Below are positions 9,393-21,187 of a stretch of DNA of 64,000 bases, in pieces. The first letter of the stretch is position 1. Every line of letters starts with the position of its first letter. Source of the stretch: Cervus elaphus (taxonomy: Eukaryota > Chordata > Mammalia > Artiodactyla > Cervidae). The position numbers and the translations under genes were made by a program. The DNA is taken from contig NC_057828.1 in the NCBI RefSeq assembly GCF_910594005.1, positions 5,964,235 to 6,028,234 of the forward strand. The letters are read 5' to 3'. The notes beneath the pieces are model-generated. The model saw only the letters and a list, made by a program, of their open reading frames with translations, ran no database searches and was not told where the DNA came from.

Positions 9393-11863
9393 AACTTTGG
9401 TATATAGGATGCATCAGAAGCCAGCCTAAGCACAGGTGGTCTTAAGTCCCCCCACACTGTGGTCTTATGTCTCACAACCCTCACTATTACCATCTGGAGT
9501 GCCGAGGCCAACCAAGCAAACCCACCAAGATATTAAGTGGAAGTATCCCCAACCAATCAAAGCTCTGCTTCTCACCTCCCTCTGTGGGTCGTGTGACTGT
9601 GAATAAAAATATAATCTCTACAGACTACCTGCATGCCATTCCCCTGCTCAGAGGACAACACACGAGACCTCTGTGCCCCTCCCCAACCCAGGTTCCAGAG
9701 AAGGCGCACTAGGGGGTCCCCCGGTGACCCAGCCCCAAGTCAAACCTTGGTCAGAAAGGAAGCCCGGGAGAAGGGCAGACTGAGTCCCCCCTGCAGGCCA
9801 GCTCAGCAGGCCTGGGCCAGGTCCCAGCAGCTGGGGAACAGAAGCCGGAAAGGGACTTCCTTCCTCAGCAGAGCTGGGAGTCTAGGCCAGAAATGGAAAG
9901 GAGAGCAACGCAGAGGGCTCTGTGCAGAAGCTGACAGAAATGCCCAGGCCCACGGCCAGGCCAGGCCACTAGGACCTAAGTGGGTTTTCCACATCCAGAG
10001 GGGCCAAGCCTCTGAACTGGGTGGCAGCAGAAACCTGGGGGTGGGAGCGGCTGGGCGGGGCGTGGGGCTGGCGGGAGTGACCGGGAGGAAGGAAGAGGTG
10101 GTGGAGGTGGGGGAGGTGGCAGGAAACCCGGGCCTCCCCTGGGACGGTCTCAAGGTTCTTATCAGGGCAGCCTGCATCCTGGACGGCCACTCCCCCTCAG
10201 CGTCAGCCCCTCTGCTAGGCCAGGGGAGGAAACCCAGGGCCTCCTGGGAGCCAGCAGCCTTCTGGAACCCCCGGAGGGGCCTTTCCACCTTCACTCAAGG
10301 CAGCTATCTGTGCTCAGCGGTCTGGGCTGTTCTGTTACATGAGAGGGAAGAGACGAGCCCTGGTGAAGGAGGGGGCTCCTGGACCAGGAGTGACGGACAC
10401 AGTCCCCGGGGAGCGCGCCTGACTTTCTCTGTGGAAGGCCTTCCTCTGCGTGCATTCAAGGTAGAGGGAGACAGGCTTGACCCGAGGACCAACCGTCCTG
10501 CTCCACCTCACCTGCGACACTCCCCCTGCGTCTTGGCAAGACGTCAGAACCTGAGCGCTTATCCACCACCTCTGGACTCGGGCTGAAGGACTAGGGGCCG
10601 TAAAGGAAGTGACAGTATCCAGCTGACCTGGGTCCTCTCTTTGGACTGGTCCTTCTCTGGGAATATTTAGGGATTGCTCATTGGGGCGTTCTCATTCATA
10701 ACCCTTGCTACATTTTACAGAAGAAGCTGAGGGTCAGAGTCTCACAACCCGTAAGAGGCAGCCAGACCCCGACCAGCTGTGCTCAGGTGCCCGTGGTGCC
10801 CACCGCTTCTTCCAACAGTGGCAGGGGCTCTCTGCCAGGAGCCCCTGAGTCTAGGGCCCCTTTTATTCTTCTGGGGGAGAGTAAGTACACGTTGAGCTGT
10901 GCTCCCTAGAGTTGTGCCATGAAGGGCCCTGCCCTCTGTTTTCCTGTTGAGGGCACAGAGACCAGGAAGTGCCCACAGTACCCCTAAGACGCCAGCCAAG
11001 AACGGCGCTAGCCACAGATCAGGCATCCCTCCCTCTCGACCTGCATGGAAGGGAAGGAGCAAGTGGCGGTGTTCCCCGCGCACCCCTCAGCCCTGAGAGG
11101 CAGCCTCTTCTCCCCGTTCCCAGCATCGGCTGCACCCGGTGGCCAGGGATGAGGGCAGCAGGCGGCTGAAGCTTGAGGGGGAGGAGATCTCTCTGTTTCC
11201 TGATCCGCTGACCTCTGGCTGATTCCGCAGCCCCCCACACAGCCATGCCACCCGAGGGGCACAGCCCCCTCTCTGCCAGCCCAGCCCCCCAGAGCCCGGC
11301 GCAGTGGAAAGAAGACTGGTCCCCATCAGACTTTCCAGTGAGGCCGCTTGCTGCAGCGGGCACCGAACGGACAGGCGCTGGAGGCGCGCCTCTGGTGGGG
11401 AGGACAGCCAGCCCCACATGCCAGCAGGGCAAGGGCTCGCCGGCAGAAAGGGGAGGAGAGCAACTGTGGTTCCTACCCCCAGCCCCGCAGGGCACTCTGC
11501 CCAGTCCTCCTCCTGCCCCCGGTCGTAAACACTGCACGTAATCTAGGGGCGGGAGAAGCATAGCCCCCCACCCCCTACACACATCTCTCCACGTGCAGAA
11601 GTCTGCAGGCAGATGTGATCTTTGCCCAATCCCAGTTCCAAGCTCTTTCCACAGCAGATTTGTCTCAGGAAGCCGGCCAAGCCCTCTGGAAGACCGAGCT
11701 CCTGGGGAAAGCGCAACGTGGCTGAGAGTATGCCCGGAAAGCAGGAGTCCGGCCTGCGCCCAGGCCTTGAGCCCAGCGCCACCCCTGCGAAGGCCTCTCA
11801 TGACCCTGCGACCCAGAAGGCACGTGCCACCTCCTGCCCGCTTGTCCCCACCCGCTCGCTCAC

Positions 11864-11984
11864 TTCTGCAGGAACTCCTCCAGCCCACAGGGCTTCAGCA
11901 CGAAGTCACCCACGTCGACGTCCCTCAGTTCATCACGGGTGTAGCACAGGGTCTGGTAGATGAGCAAGTCTACGGTGGAGGAGC
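11864..11984 (-). CDS. PIK3C2B: PIK3C2B coding exon, residues ~397-437 (Ras-binding domain)
   Basis: Encodes CSSTVDLLIYQTLCYTRDEL then RDVDVGDFVLKPCGLEEFLQ plus AA of Asn; 121 nt. This is the central ubiquitin-like fold of the PI3K Ras-binding domain. The acceptor is ...ACCCCTTTCAG at 11985; the donor is GTGAGC (11858-11863). The phases (1 in, 2 out) match the neighbours. Confidence 0.96.
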
Positions 11985-12158
11985 CTGAAAGGGGTGAGGT
12001 GGGGCGGGGGGAAGGAGGGGGTCACTGGGGCAGGCGGGGCCCAGCCCGAGCCCCCGAGCCCTGCAGTGCCATCACCAGCCAATGAAGCAGTTTGGGGTTT
12101 CAGAAGTCACCCCTGCCCCACCTCCGAGGACGCCCACGCCGCCGTCCCCACAACTTAC

Positions 12159-12313
12159 AGTTGCAGGTAAAGGTGAGTGGCTCCCGCAGGCTGTCACACA
12201 ACACAGTCACCTTCAGGTTCACCTCATCCCCGAGATGCTCCGGGCTCGGGGTGACAGCGCTCCAGACATACCCGGTGAGGGAGTAGTCCCGGACGTCAGA
12301 GCCGGATCGGAGG
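12159..12313 (-). CDS. PIK3C2B: PIK3C2B coding exon, residues ~345-397 (start of Ras-binding domain)
   Basis: Encodes LRSGSDVRDYSLTGYVWSAV then TPSPEHLGDEVNLKVTVLCD and SLREPLTFTCN; 155 nt = 1+51 codons+1. The acceptor is ...CTTCCTGCCCAG at 12314; the donor GTAAGT (12153-12158) is consensus. It covers the first strands of the Ras-binding domain. Confidence 0.96.
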
Positions 12314-12891
12314 CTGGGCAGGAAGAGAGGGGAGGATAGCGGCGGACAAGACGCCTGCTGGGACCTCCGTCCTGAGGCCCAGGGGTCCCTCCGGCCCCAC
12401 CCGCCTGCCGCCCTCCAGGTCTTCAGGCCGGGATGGGGACACTGGGGAAGCATCTCTGCGAAACCTTGCTCCTGACACATTTGTTACAGTTGCAAAACGT
12501 TTCTCAAGCTGAGTTGAACATTAGTGACAGTTCTAAACAACACAGCTTTCCATAATAAGTTCCGAGGAATATTTTTCTGAATCCATTTCCTTTCTCTTTT
12601 AGCTCCAGATAAGATTACACCAGTTATCACCATCTGGGGTATATTTGCTCCTAAGGGCAACTGCTCCTGAAGTGATTGGAATAATTTGTTAGAGCAAAGT
12701 TTCATGCTTTTTGTCCAAAATGTGAAAATTCTAAGACTCCAAAAGAGCCTACAAACACTGGTTGCAGGAAGCACCCCATAGTTATAATTGAGATCTATTA
12801 CATGTGCTCTTCTTCCTCCCTAGAAAGTTCTGAAAGGAGTGAGTTTTCTCCCTGTCCCACAGCCCTCCCTAACCCCATCGTTAACTCTTAC
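12314..12891. other. PIK3C2B intron, 578 bp
   Basis: Unique sequence, AT-rich from 12480 to 12800. No repeat family assigned. Confidence 0.6.
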
Positions 12892-12992
12892 ACATCCAGC
12901 ATGTGGCAAAATGCAGCAACTTCCTCATCTCTCTCCTCTGAGACCTCAAACAGCTCATGGCCATTGGCGATGGCGTGGGGCCGGGAGCCCAC
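12892..12992 (-). CDS. PIK3C2B: PIK3C2B coding exon, residues ~312-345
   Basis: Encodes VGSRPHAIANGHELFEVSEE then RDEEVAAFCHMLD and two bases (GT) of Val; 101 nt. The acceptor is ...TTCTCTTAAAG at 12993, preceded by a rather short pyrimidine run; the donor is GTAAGA (12886-12891). The junction to the next exon gives Met-Leu-Asp-Val-Leu-Arg, conserved apart from an Ile-to-Val change relative to the human form as I recall it. Confidence 0.95.
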
Positions 12993-13881
12993 CTTTAAGA
13001 GAAGAACAGCTGACTCAGAGCCTTTCCCTCATCATCCCCTTCCCACAGGCTGTTCCTCGATGCAAACTCTTAACCTCTAGGTGTAAAGACTTCCTGGTGA
13101 AAGGGGCATAGGAAAATGTGGGACTTTCAGGAATATATTTATCTACTGTCCTGGGAGACTAAGAGCCAAGTTGAAAAAGCACTTGAAGCCTTGGCTGAGT
13201 TTGGAAGCCTGGATGAGATGGACGTGAGTGTGGCCAAACCTCCTTCTGGAGAGGCCAGTGTCTAATAAGCTCAAGCCTGCAGGTCAGGCAGCGCCCAGCT
13301 CGCTGGATCCCGGGGCCGACTTTCTGGGGGGTGCTCCCAGAGGTGTGGCGGGAAGCTGAGCGGACAGCTGTTTCCCCTGTCCCAGAACGGAAATCAGTGC
13401 AAGCAGGTTGCCCAAACAGTCCCCAAGGAAGCGGGGCCCTGGGCAACGCTTCAACATCCACAGCAAGCCCTAGGGACCCAACACAGAGAGAGACTGAGAC
13501 CATAGATGGAGGCGATGACTCAGACACACGTGCCTTCCCGGTCAATGCTGTTTGGGGAATAAAGTGTCAAAGCAGCTTTCTGGGCAGGAAAGGACCCGCT
13601 AAAAGGGTGAGCTCCTCCCGGCTCTGGAGTCTGCTGGTCCCCACAGCTGGAGTGTCAGGGAGCCTGCCTGAGCCCCGCTTCTGGTCCAAGAACGCGTGTG
13701 TGCCACCGGGGATTCTGACAGGACCTCCACCACAGGGCTGTCCAGTCACCCAGAGAGTTTTAAAGCAGCCCTCCAACAAGGCCCGCAGCACAGCCGCAGG
13801 GGGAGGAAGTGGAGGAGGGGCTGGTGCAGGTCTGGCCTGACAGACCTGCCCAGAGCCCCGGGGGAGGCCACCCCAAGGGCA

Positions 13882-13937
13882 CGAAGTGAGGCTCAGACGG
13901 AGTGCAGGCCGAAGTGAGGCTCAGACGGAGTGCAGGC
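13882..13937. repeat. 28-bp tandem duplication
   Basis: Two identical copies of a unit starting cgaagtgaggctcagacgga, beginning at 13882 and 13910. Confidence 0.95.
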
Positions 13938-14820
13938 TGGCATCAGGTGAAAGCGCCGCTTCCGAGAAGCCGCGCCAGTCGACTCACACCAGCCCTCACC
14001 TCTCAGCCTGCCCGCCCCGCCCCGGGGCAGACAGCAGCAAGTGAGCTCCTCGTTTGAATATCCAGAGCTTTTCCTCTGAGTGACCCTCGCTCACTGGCCT
14101 CGCCCCTCTGGGTGGGCGTGGAGGGTGTGCAGAGAGGGGAGGGCAGTGTGGGGGCAGCTGGCACGGGAAGCCCTGGCCCTGCCAAGTTCGTGCCGTGTCC
14201 CAGTCAAAACAATAGTGCCCCTGTCAGCAGCTCACCCACAGAAGTGAGAGCGATAGAGTGACAGAGACAGAGAGACAGAGACGGAGGGTAGGGGAAGGCA
14301 GGGGCAGAAAGCAGAGCCGCGGTGAAGGGCCACTTACAGGCCCTTTCAGTACCACTCACGGGCTCCATCAGAAAACGAAACAAAGCCACTTACGTTTGCC
14401 CGGCCGGCAGGCCCTGGGGGCATCGCCTGATGCTGGCTGGGGGCACCTGCAAGGCAGAGGCTGGCGGCAGGGGTACCAGGCTGGCACTTGGAGCCAGCAG
14501 ATTCCTTAGCTGGCCCCGCAGCCCAGGGATGAGGAGGGCTGCTCCGGCTGGAGGCCCGGCGAAGGCGAGGAGGTGGTGTGGGCCGGAAGCCGGAGGGGGT
14601 CCCGCTCCTGGGGTGAGCCCCCGCACCAGGCTGGGGTGGGGAGGACCAAGTCCGCATGTCCCTCTAAGACCTGGCAGGAGCTCTGCTTTGCCCTAGCTTC
14701 TTCAAGGAGACTCTGGACCAAGTTTCCCCCAAGAATTCTGATAACACACAGGGGATGTGGGAAGGGTGAGGGCTGGGGGCGGGGAGGGAGCCACAGGGGC
14801 GCCCACCTACCAGGGTGGCC

Positions 14821-14926
14821 TGACTCAGTGCGAGCAGGCCCGGCTGTGGGGGAGCAGACTCTCCCTGTCCCTATAAATAGCAGGAACAGCCCCACCTCTC
14901 GGAGCCGGGCCTTTAAAAAGCCCGGC
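14821..14926. promoter_or_regulatory. Candidate intronic regulatory cluster (AP-1, MEF2/TATA-like, inverted repeat)
   Basis: A perfect AP-1 core TGACTCA at 14821-14827, a perfect MEF2 consensus CTATAAATAG at 14871-14880 that also works as a TATA box, and an inverted repeat GCCGGGC (14904-14910) / GCCCGGC (14920-14926) around an AT-rich loop. All are set in GC-rich sequence within the intron downstream of the first coding exon. Motif matches are direct; regulatory function is inferred. Confidence 0.35.
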
Positions 14927-15499
14927 GCCCTACAGCTTATCCCAGGAGCTGCCTCTGCTCTGGGGGACTCTCTTAACCAGCACAGGAAGGAAGGATCACG
15001 TGGCTTTTCCAGAGTCGTGGAGGATCCCAATTACTGGGACGTAACATGGGAAAGCCCCAGTGTGTCCGTGAGACAATGGATAAGGAGAAAACAAGGATGG
15101 AATGAAGTGGAACGCCATTAGCACAGAAGTCATCAGCCACAGGGTGCCTCTTGACTCCTCTGGGGCCAGGGTTTCCAGGCCCCAAGCGTGAAACGCAAAG
15201 CAGGCTTCAGGTCCTGCCCTGAAGGAGACACTGCTGACACTTTTTAAACCAGAAAAAAATCAAAGTTGCCCTGGAACCTACCCTGTGCTTCTGCGTAAAT
15301 ACTTTGCTATTTTATACTATGTACTGATAAAAGTGAAACTATTATTGTCATGCTGCATACTTTTTTCTAAATATTTTCACTGCAAAATGAGATGGATGAT
15401 GGTGATGATGGCCCAACAACATGAATGTACTTAATGCCACTGAATTGCATACTTACGACTGGTTAAGAGAGTAGATTTATGGGATGTATATTTTATCCC

Positions 15500-15620
15500 A
15501 ATGAGAGAGAGAGGCATGTGTGCGCACAGAGGACAGGGAGGAGACAGCGGGGCAGAGAGACAGAGACAGGGAGAGAAGTGGGGGAGAGACCACAGAGAGA
15601 AAGTGAGCAAGAACAATGCA
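15500..15620. repeat. GA-rich low-complexity stretch
   Basis: Purine-rich run of gaga and ggga words on the plus strand; no transposon family seen. Confidence 0.6.
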
Positions 15621-16100
15621 GCTCTGGGGTGAGAGGGAACAGGGCCCTGCACCGAGGCTCATCAGGCAAGACGCCGGGAGGTCTGGCCAGGACTGGGACT
15701 CTGTGAACGCTAAACATCGGTCAGTCTCGTGACCGAACCCCATCGTCACGCAGCATTTTTGGCAGAGCAGAAAGTCACAAAGCAGAGGCCATTCGGCCAT
15801 GGGGTCAACGCTGCATCTCCTCACCCCAGGTCTCCCCTTATATCACAAAGCGGGCATTCAGAAATGCCCGCACCCACAAGGGCCGCTTGGCCGGGACACA
15901 CGAAACTTGGCCCTGAAAAGGAGCTGTCTCTCCTGGCATCCCTCTTCCCTGGGGGACAGTGTCAGAAGCAGAGGCAGGAGCGGACTGAAGGGGCGAGGGT
16001 GGAGCAGGCCTGCATTTGGACAGCGAAGAAGAAAGAGGGGCTATTCTTTGTTTCTGAAGGACAAGGGGAACGGGCACAGAAGAAACACAGAGGTCCTCAC

Positions 16101-17033
16101 CGGAGCTGCAGAAATGCGGCGGTTCTTGCCGGGTGCTGCGTTTTTCCTGTTGGCGTAGCGGGAGGCGTATGTGCGGGGGGGCACCTGGGGGGGCATGGTC
16201 TTGCTCCGGGCCACGGGCTTCCCAGGAGTGTCCTTGGCAAAGTCCAGGGGCCCCCGACCCTCCTTCCAGCCCCGGGTGGCATCCCGCAGCATCTCTGCGT
16301 CGTAGGTCGACTTCAGGTTGAGTCGTGTGATGGCATCGTTGATGCCGTCGTAGTCCACGGACCCCAGCGGCCGCCCCGGATTCCCACCTCCTGGCTCCTC
16401 CTCCTCTTCTAGGATCCGGGGCCCCAGCAACTTGCCTGGAGGTTGTTCAACCAAAGACAAAGTGTTGATGTCACTGGGCTGGGAAACCTTGGAAGAGGAG
16501 GGGGACCCCTTTCTGGGAGGCAGGGGAGGAGTGTCCCAGATAGAGACTCGGGGAGGCAGAGGAGGTGGGGACAGTTTCTTAGAATAGTCTTCTCTGTCCC
16601 TTGGTCCTGGGGACAAAGAGAGCCCCCTATCTGAACCATCAAAAATGTAGAGATAGTCTTCGGCCAGGGAGCCTTTGGGCCAGGGATCTGGGCCAGGCTG
16701 GGAGCCCTGGGAGGTAGAGTGGTTGGGCAGCCCTTCCTGTGGGGAGACTGAGTTGTAATTGAGGGTAGGATCGGAGCCAGAAAGACCACGTAAGAGCTTG
16801 AGGTCCTTCCGCCTTCCCGCTGGCTTGCTGTAGAAGTCCAGGACAGGCTCATCCCAGCTGATCAGAGAGGGGTCTGCGTTCCGCTTGGCCCTGCTTTCCT
16901 CCTTGTCGTGCCGAAGCCGGGAAAGCGCATCGTACTCCATCTGCAAGGCTTCAGCCATGGCCAGTTCTTTGCGGCTGATGCCTACCGACTCCAGGGACTT
17001 CCAGTGTTCCCCACTGCCCTGAGTCGAAGACAT
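16101..17033 (-). CDS. PIK3C2B: PIK3C2B first coding exon, residues 1-311
   Basis: N-terminal region of class II PI3K-C2-beta, a lipid kinase acting on phosphatidylinositol and PI4P at endosomes and the plasma membrane. The start ATG (17033-17031) opens MSSTQGSGEHWKSLESVGIS, the known family N-terminus. An in-frame ATG 27 bases upstream (17060-17058) is in the same exon but is not the family start. The segment is disordered and proline-rich: PPPLPPR at residues 156-162, PPLPPR at 169-174 and PPQVPPR at 281-287 are SH3-type ligands, and this region of the family binds adaptors and clathrin. A short acidic run (EEEEE) lies near 209-213. The exon ends after Pro311 with donor GTGAGG (16095-16100), phase 0. 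It has no frameshift or stop, and its identity is unambiguous. Confidence 0.98.
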
Positions 17034-17121
17034 GGTGAGGATGGGGGACAGAGCAGACAAGGAAGTCTCCTACTTCATGGCAACGTCTGGTCTGCAGGAT
17101 TGTGGCATGGTGTCTGGGCAC
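17034..17121 (-). other. PIK3C2B: PIK3C2B 5' UTR portion of the first coding exon
   Basis: 88 nt between the acceptor and the ATG. The acceptor is TTTTTACCCCTCCCTTGCAG ending at 17122, with a strong pyrimidine tract. An upstream in-frame ATG at 17060 would extend the protein by nine residues (MSALSPILT). Its context is not better than that of the family start. Confidence 0.9.
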
Positions 17122-17469
17122 CTGCAAGGGAGGGGTAAAAATATCAGTCATTCAGTCTCAAAAAGAGATGTGTCAGTAATCTGACTGGGCCCTAGAATCT
17201 GGGCCACTGTCTGTTTCTTGAGTGTCTACAACAGATGGAAAGAAACAGGAAGATGGAGAAAAAAAGAGATACCAGGACAACTTTATGTATGTGTTATACC
17301 CATCCACCCTTCCATTCATCCATACGTGTTTCTATCTCTGGTCCCTAAATCCCATCTTCATCTTGCTCACAGGTACCCCTAACCCTAAGGAAAGGGGAGG
17401 CACCTTGCATCAGCAAAGACAAAAAGATAGAGACAAGGGCTCTTCAGTCAATTTAAAGAGGACAGCTGT

Positions 17470-17900
17470 CCAACATGAACGGACCTAGAGATGATCATAA
17501 TAAGTGAAGTAAGTCAGAGAAAGATAAGTTCCATAATGATATCACTGATATGTGGAGTCTAAAATATGATGCAAATGAACGTATCTGTGAAACAGAAACA
17601 GAGGCACAGACACAGAAAGCAGACTTGTGGTTGCCACGGGGGCGGGGGTGGGGAAGGCTTAGGAGTTCGGGATTAACAGATGCATCAAAACCTGGAAACC
17701 CAGTGTCCATCAGCAGGTGAGTGGATTAAAAAGTGTGATACGTCCACACAACTGAATACTACTCAGCAACAAAAAGGAGTTAATTACTGATACATGCGAT
17801 AACATGGATGAATCTCAAAATAACTATGCTGAGAAAAAGAAGTCAGACAAAAGATTATGAGCATGTAGTATTCCATTTATATAAAATTCTGGAAAAGGAA
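17470..17900 (+). repeat. L1 3' end fragments
   Basis: Contains tgaagtaagtcagagaaaga, gtggttgccacgggg and cagtgtccatcagcaggtga, then a further L1 3'-UTR-like segment with gaatactactcagcaacaaa. Probably two joined pieces. Confidence 0.75.
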
Positions 17901-17929
17901 AACTAATCTACAGTGAAAGTACAACTGTT

Positions 17930-18118
17930 ACTTGCTTACTCAGTTGTGTGGACTCTTTGCAATCCCATGGACAGAGGAGCCTGCCAGGCTCCTCTGTCCA
18001 TGGAATTCTCCAGGCAAGAGTACTGGAGTGCGGTGCCATTCCCTTCTCCTAGGGATCTTACTGACCCAGGAATTGAACCTGCGTCTCCTGCTTTGGCAGG
18101 CAGAGTCTTTACCACTGA
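17930..18118 (-). repeat. Bov-tA SINE, inserted in L1 remnant
   Basis: Antisense Bov-tA from cttgcttactcagttgtgtg to aggcagagtctttaccactg, flanked on both sides by L1 3'-end sequence. Confidence 0.93.
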
Positions 18119-18119
18119 C

Positions 18120-18205
18120 CATATATTTGTATGTCAAAATTTATGAGGTTGCACACTTTAAATACGTATAATTTACTGTATATCAATTATACTTCAATAA
18201 ATCTA
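18120..18205 (+). repeat. L1 3' terminal fragment
   Basis: AT-rich segment with gttgcacactttaaatacgt and atcaattatacttcaataaa, the usual extreme 3' end of older L1 elements. Confidence 0.6.
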
Positions 18206-18524
18206 TAATGAAAAGTACGCTAAAGCCCAATGAAACAACTAGTCAGACTGCATGGAGATCCTCCCCAAACACATCAATACAAGCAATAAAACAAAATTGG
18301 CCAACAGGTAAGACCCAGGTGCCTGATGAAGGGAAGGTGTGCCAAAACTCTTGATTTCCCTCAGCCTTAGGAAACCAAACAGGAAGATCACACACACACA
18401 TGCCTGGCCAGCTGCCTCTGCTGTGAGCAGCCCCGTTCATTTACTCCAGTGTTGGCTTCCTTCTCCTTCAGGAGCCGTGAGATGAAACGGCATGAAGACA
18501 TGGTCGTGATGACAAGGTTAGCCT

Positions 18525-18705
18525 GGCCCAGTGGTTCTCAACCCTGGCTGCATATTAGAAACACTGGGAGAATTTTTAAAAGTACTGAAGCCCAGGTACT
18601 TTCAAGAGATTCTGATTTAACTGGTCTTCAGTAAGGCAGTGGTATTTTTAAAAACTCCCCGGGAGACTCTAGACTGGAGCCGAAGCTGAGAAACACAGAC
18701 CTGTG
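18525..18705 (+). repeat. MER5-like hAT DNA transposon remnant
   Basis: Starts cccagtggttctcaaccctg and ends gctgagaaacacagac, with gattctgatttaactggtct in the middle, resembling MER5A. Confidence 0.65.
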
Positions 18706-19324
18706 TGTTTCAGATTAGATAGGGACAGCTGAGTGTGAAGTAAGTCACTTCTGATGCTTCTCACCAGCAGCTGAGTTCACCATTTCTAAAATTATCAAAA
18801 ATCCTTCATTTTATTGTACTGCTTTGCCCAGCAAGTTACAAACATATAAAGCATGTCCTTCATGATAAGCAAATTGAAAACATCAATAGGAAAAAAAGTT
18901 CAGATAGATTCATGGTGGCAAGTTCCATCACACACCAAATGAGTTAGGACAAGAGCATCCTTTACATGCTGTCCCCTCCCAGATTCTGGAGCATCCGTTA
19001 GGCACAGGCTGGCTCCATGAGTCTTAGAATGTATTTCCCCAAAAATGGAAAAGACCAAGCCCAGTTTCAGGGTATGTAAAATGGTTCTCTGCTGTTTCCC
19101 CTGTCTGTTGCGGTTCTCCACCCTTCAACATCTCCTTATAGATTACTTTTTATCCACAGAGGAAAAGAGAGAGTCCTGCTATTTAAAATTCCAAGGAATC
19201 GGATGAGCAGATGGAGATACCCAGAACTTGGCTGCCCAGAGATGGGACGCTGGACCCAGGAAAAGGAGACCCAGTGCTTTTGATAGGAGACAAGAGATAA
19301 ACGCTCAAAGCTGAACTGAGCTTG

Positions 19325-19452
19325 CGCTGTGCTTGGTCGCTCAGTCGTGTCCGACTCTTTGCGACCCTGTAGACCATAGCTCACCAGGCTCCTCTGTCCA
19401 TGGGGACTCTCCAGGCAAGAATACTGGAGTGGGTTGCCATGTCCTCCTCCAG
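19325..19452 (-). repeat. Bov-tA SINE fragment
   Basis: Antisense tail part only, from gcttggtcgctcagtcgtgt to gggttgccatgtcctcctcc; the tRNA-like head is missing. Confidence 0.9.
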
Positions 19453-20419
19453 GTTTAATCCAGAGAATGGCTGTATTTTTAGGCCCAAGCTGGAACAAGC
19501 ACAGTAGTGAGACAGCTTGGCCTGGCACCACTGTGAAGAGAGAAACTAAGGCCATTGGAAATAATCTCTCAACTTCTGGCTTCTCTTGCCCACTGACTAA
19601 CTGATCCACGCCTGCATTCAGCCTCCTTTTCTTTAGTTGGCCTCTGGGGAAGCAGCCCCCCTCCCGCTGACTTAGAAGCCCCCTGGACACTTGTCCAGCC
19701 ACTGGGTCTCCTCCACACGATGCTCCACAAACTCCCCTCCCCTCTCCCGGACTTTCACCTCTTCTCCTTAACTGGCTCGCTGTCTTCAGCACTTAAACAT
19801 GTTCAAGATTCTTCTGGCCTTAGAAAGAAAAAAGAACAAAAGCCAGAACCCTACACACGCCCTGATCACCCTGACCTCCTGTCCTTCAGCTCATACCCTC
19901 AGTGCTCCCTTCCCGTCCCCGCCAAGAGCGGAAGACACATGGCGTTTCTCAGTTCTCCGTTATTTACTCCTCAACTGACTGTCACCTGACTTCTGCCCCC
20001 AACATTCCACTAGAATGCCCCAGCAACAATGCCCAGGCTTACCAGTCCCACAGAGGTTTCTATCTGCCCAGACACTGCTGCTGCACTTGGCTCTCAGACC
20101 ATTCCCTTCTTCCCTATACCCTCTACCCGCTGGCTTCCATGACACTCTCTTTCTTGTTCTCGTCTTCCACCATTGTGCTCCTCTCCATGTCCACCCCTGA
20201 AACGCTGGCGTAGGCTCGGGACTCCATTCTCGGCCTCAGTTGGCATGACACTGCCCTGGGCAGTCTCGGTCTGTCTCCCCATTCATACAAGGTGCGTGCT
20301 GATGACCCCAAATGTGTCTCTCTCCCCTCAAGTCAACATGGCGACCCACATCTCAACCCCAGGTGCCCAAAATGAATGACCACATTCTCATTTCCTTCAC
20401 ACAACCTTCCCCTTCCTGG

Positions 20420-20960
20420 TTCCCCATCGCAGTGAACGGCACCACCCGGTCACCCAGGCTAGGCAGCTGACAGTCCTCCTAGATCCCTCCTTCCTTTTAC
20501 CCCCATCCAATCACCAAGGCCTGTCCTCTGAATTCTTCCCAAATCTAGTCCTTCCTTCTATCCTAACTGCTGCTGCCCTAATTAGACCCATACCTTCTCT
20601 CACTTGGGCTATCGTAATAGCCTTCAAGTGTCCTTTGTCCTAACCTTTCCCTCTTTACAGCTTGCTCCCCAAAGAGGCTCGAGGGCTCTTTCTAAAGCGT
20701 AAATCTGATCATCTCACTCTCTGTTTAAACCCCTTCAAAGGCTATTTGATTCCTTTACAAGGCCTTTATCACCAGCCCACATCTCCCTCCCATTTCCAAC
20801 CATTCATTACTACCTATTTGATACCTCTGTGATTTTATGCAGTTATCTTCCTGCTCTGGGGTACCCTTCCCAGCTGCCAATGCTCTTTGCCTATTTGATT
20901 CTAAATGCTCAGACTTTGCTCAGACATCAGGCTCTTGAGGAAGCCTTCTCTGGACCCCCA
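20420..20960 (-). repeat. L2 LINE remnant (antisense)
   Basis: Pattern of an old antisense L2: tctgatcatctcactctctg, aaccccttcaaaggc, tgctctttgcctatttgatt, and aagccttctctggac at the end. Diverged; the limits and orientation are by eye. Confidence 0.55.
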
Positions 20961-20985
20961 GGTTGAACTAAGGGCCCTATCTTCA

Positions 20986-21187
20986 AAGTCCTTTCAGTCG
21001 TGTCCAGCTCTTTGCAACCCTACGGGCTGTAGCCCGCCAGGCTCCTCTGTCCAAGGGACTCTCCAGGCAAGAATACTGGAGTGGGTTGCCATGTCCTCTT
21101 CCAAGGGATCTTCCTGACCCAGGGATCAAACCCACATCTCCGGCATTGGCAGGCAGATTCTTTACCACTAACACCACTTGGGAAGCA
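20986..21187 (-). repeat. Bov-tA SINE
   Basis: Antisense, from cctttcagtcgtgtccagct through accactaacaccacttggga, near full length. Confidence 0.93.

Larger units (their letters stand above)
8623..11863. other. PIK3C2B intron with an inverted Bov-tA pair
   Basis: 3.2-kb intron. It contains two Bov-tA SINEs in opposite orientation at 8963-9165 and 9191-9392. From 9.4 to 11.8 kb it is GC-rich unique sequence with several long but unsupported open frames (for example plus strand 9633-10586). Confidence 0.8.
12993..16100. other. PIK3C2B intron, 3.1 kb, with a candidate regulatory cluster
   Basis: Contains a 28-bp tandem duplication (13882-13937), an AP-1/MEF2/TATA-like cluster (14821-14926), and a GA-rich simple stretch at about 15500-15620. 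No young SINE or LINE was recognised, which is unusual for 3 kb of this window. Confidence 0.75.

Noticed and set aside
9633..10586. 317-codon plus-strand open frame
   Set aside because: GC-rich intronic DNA, antisense to PIK3C2B; low-complexity composition, no domains, no splice or family support.
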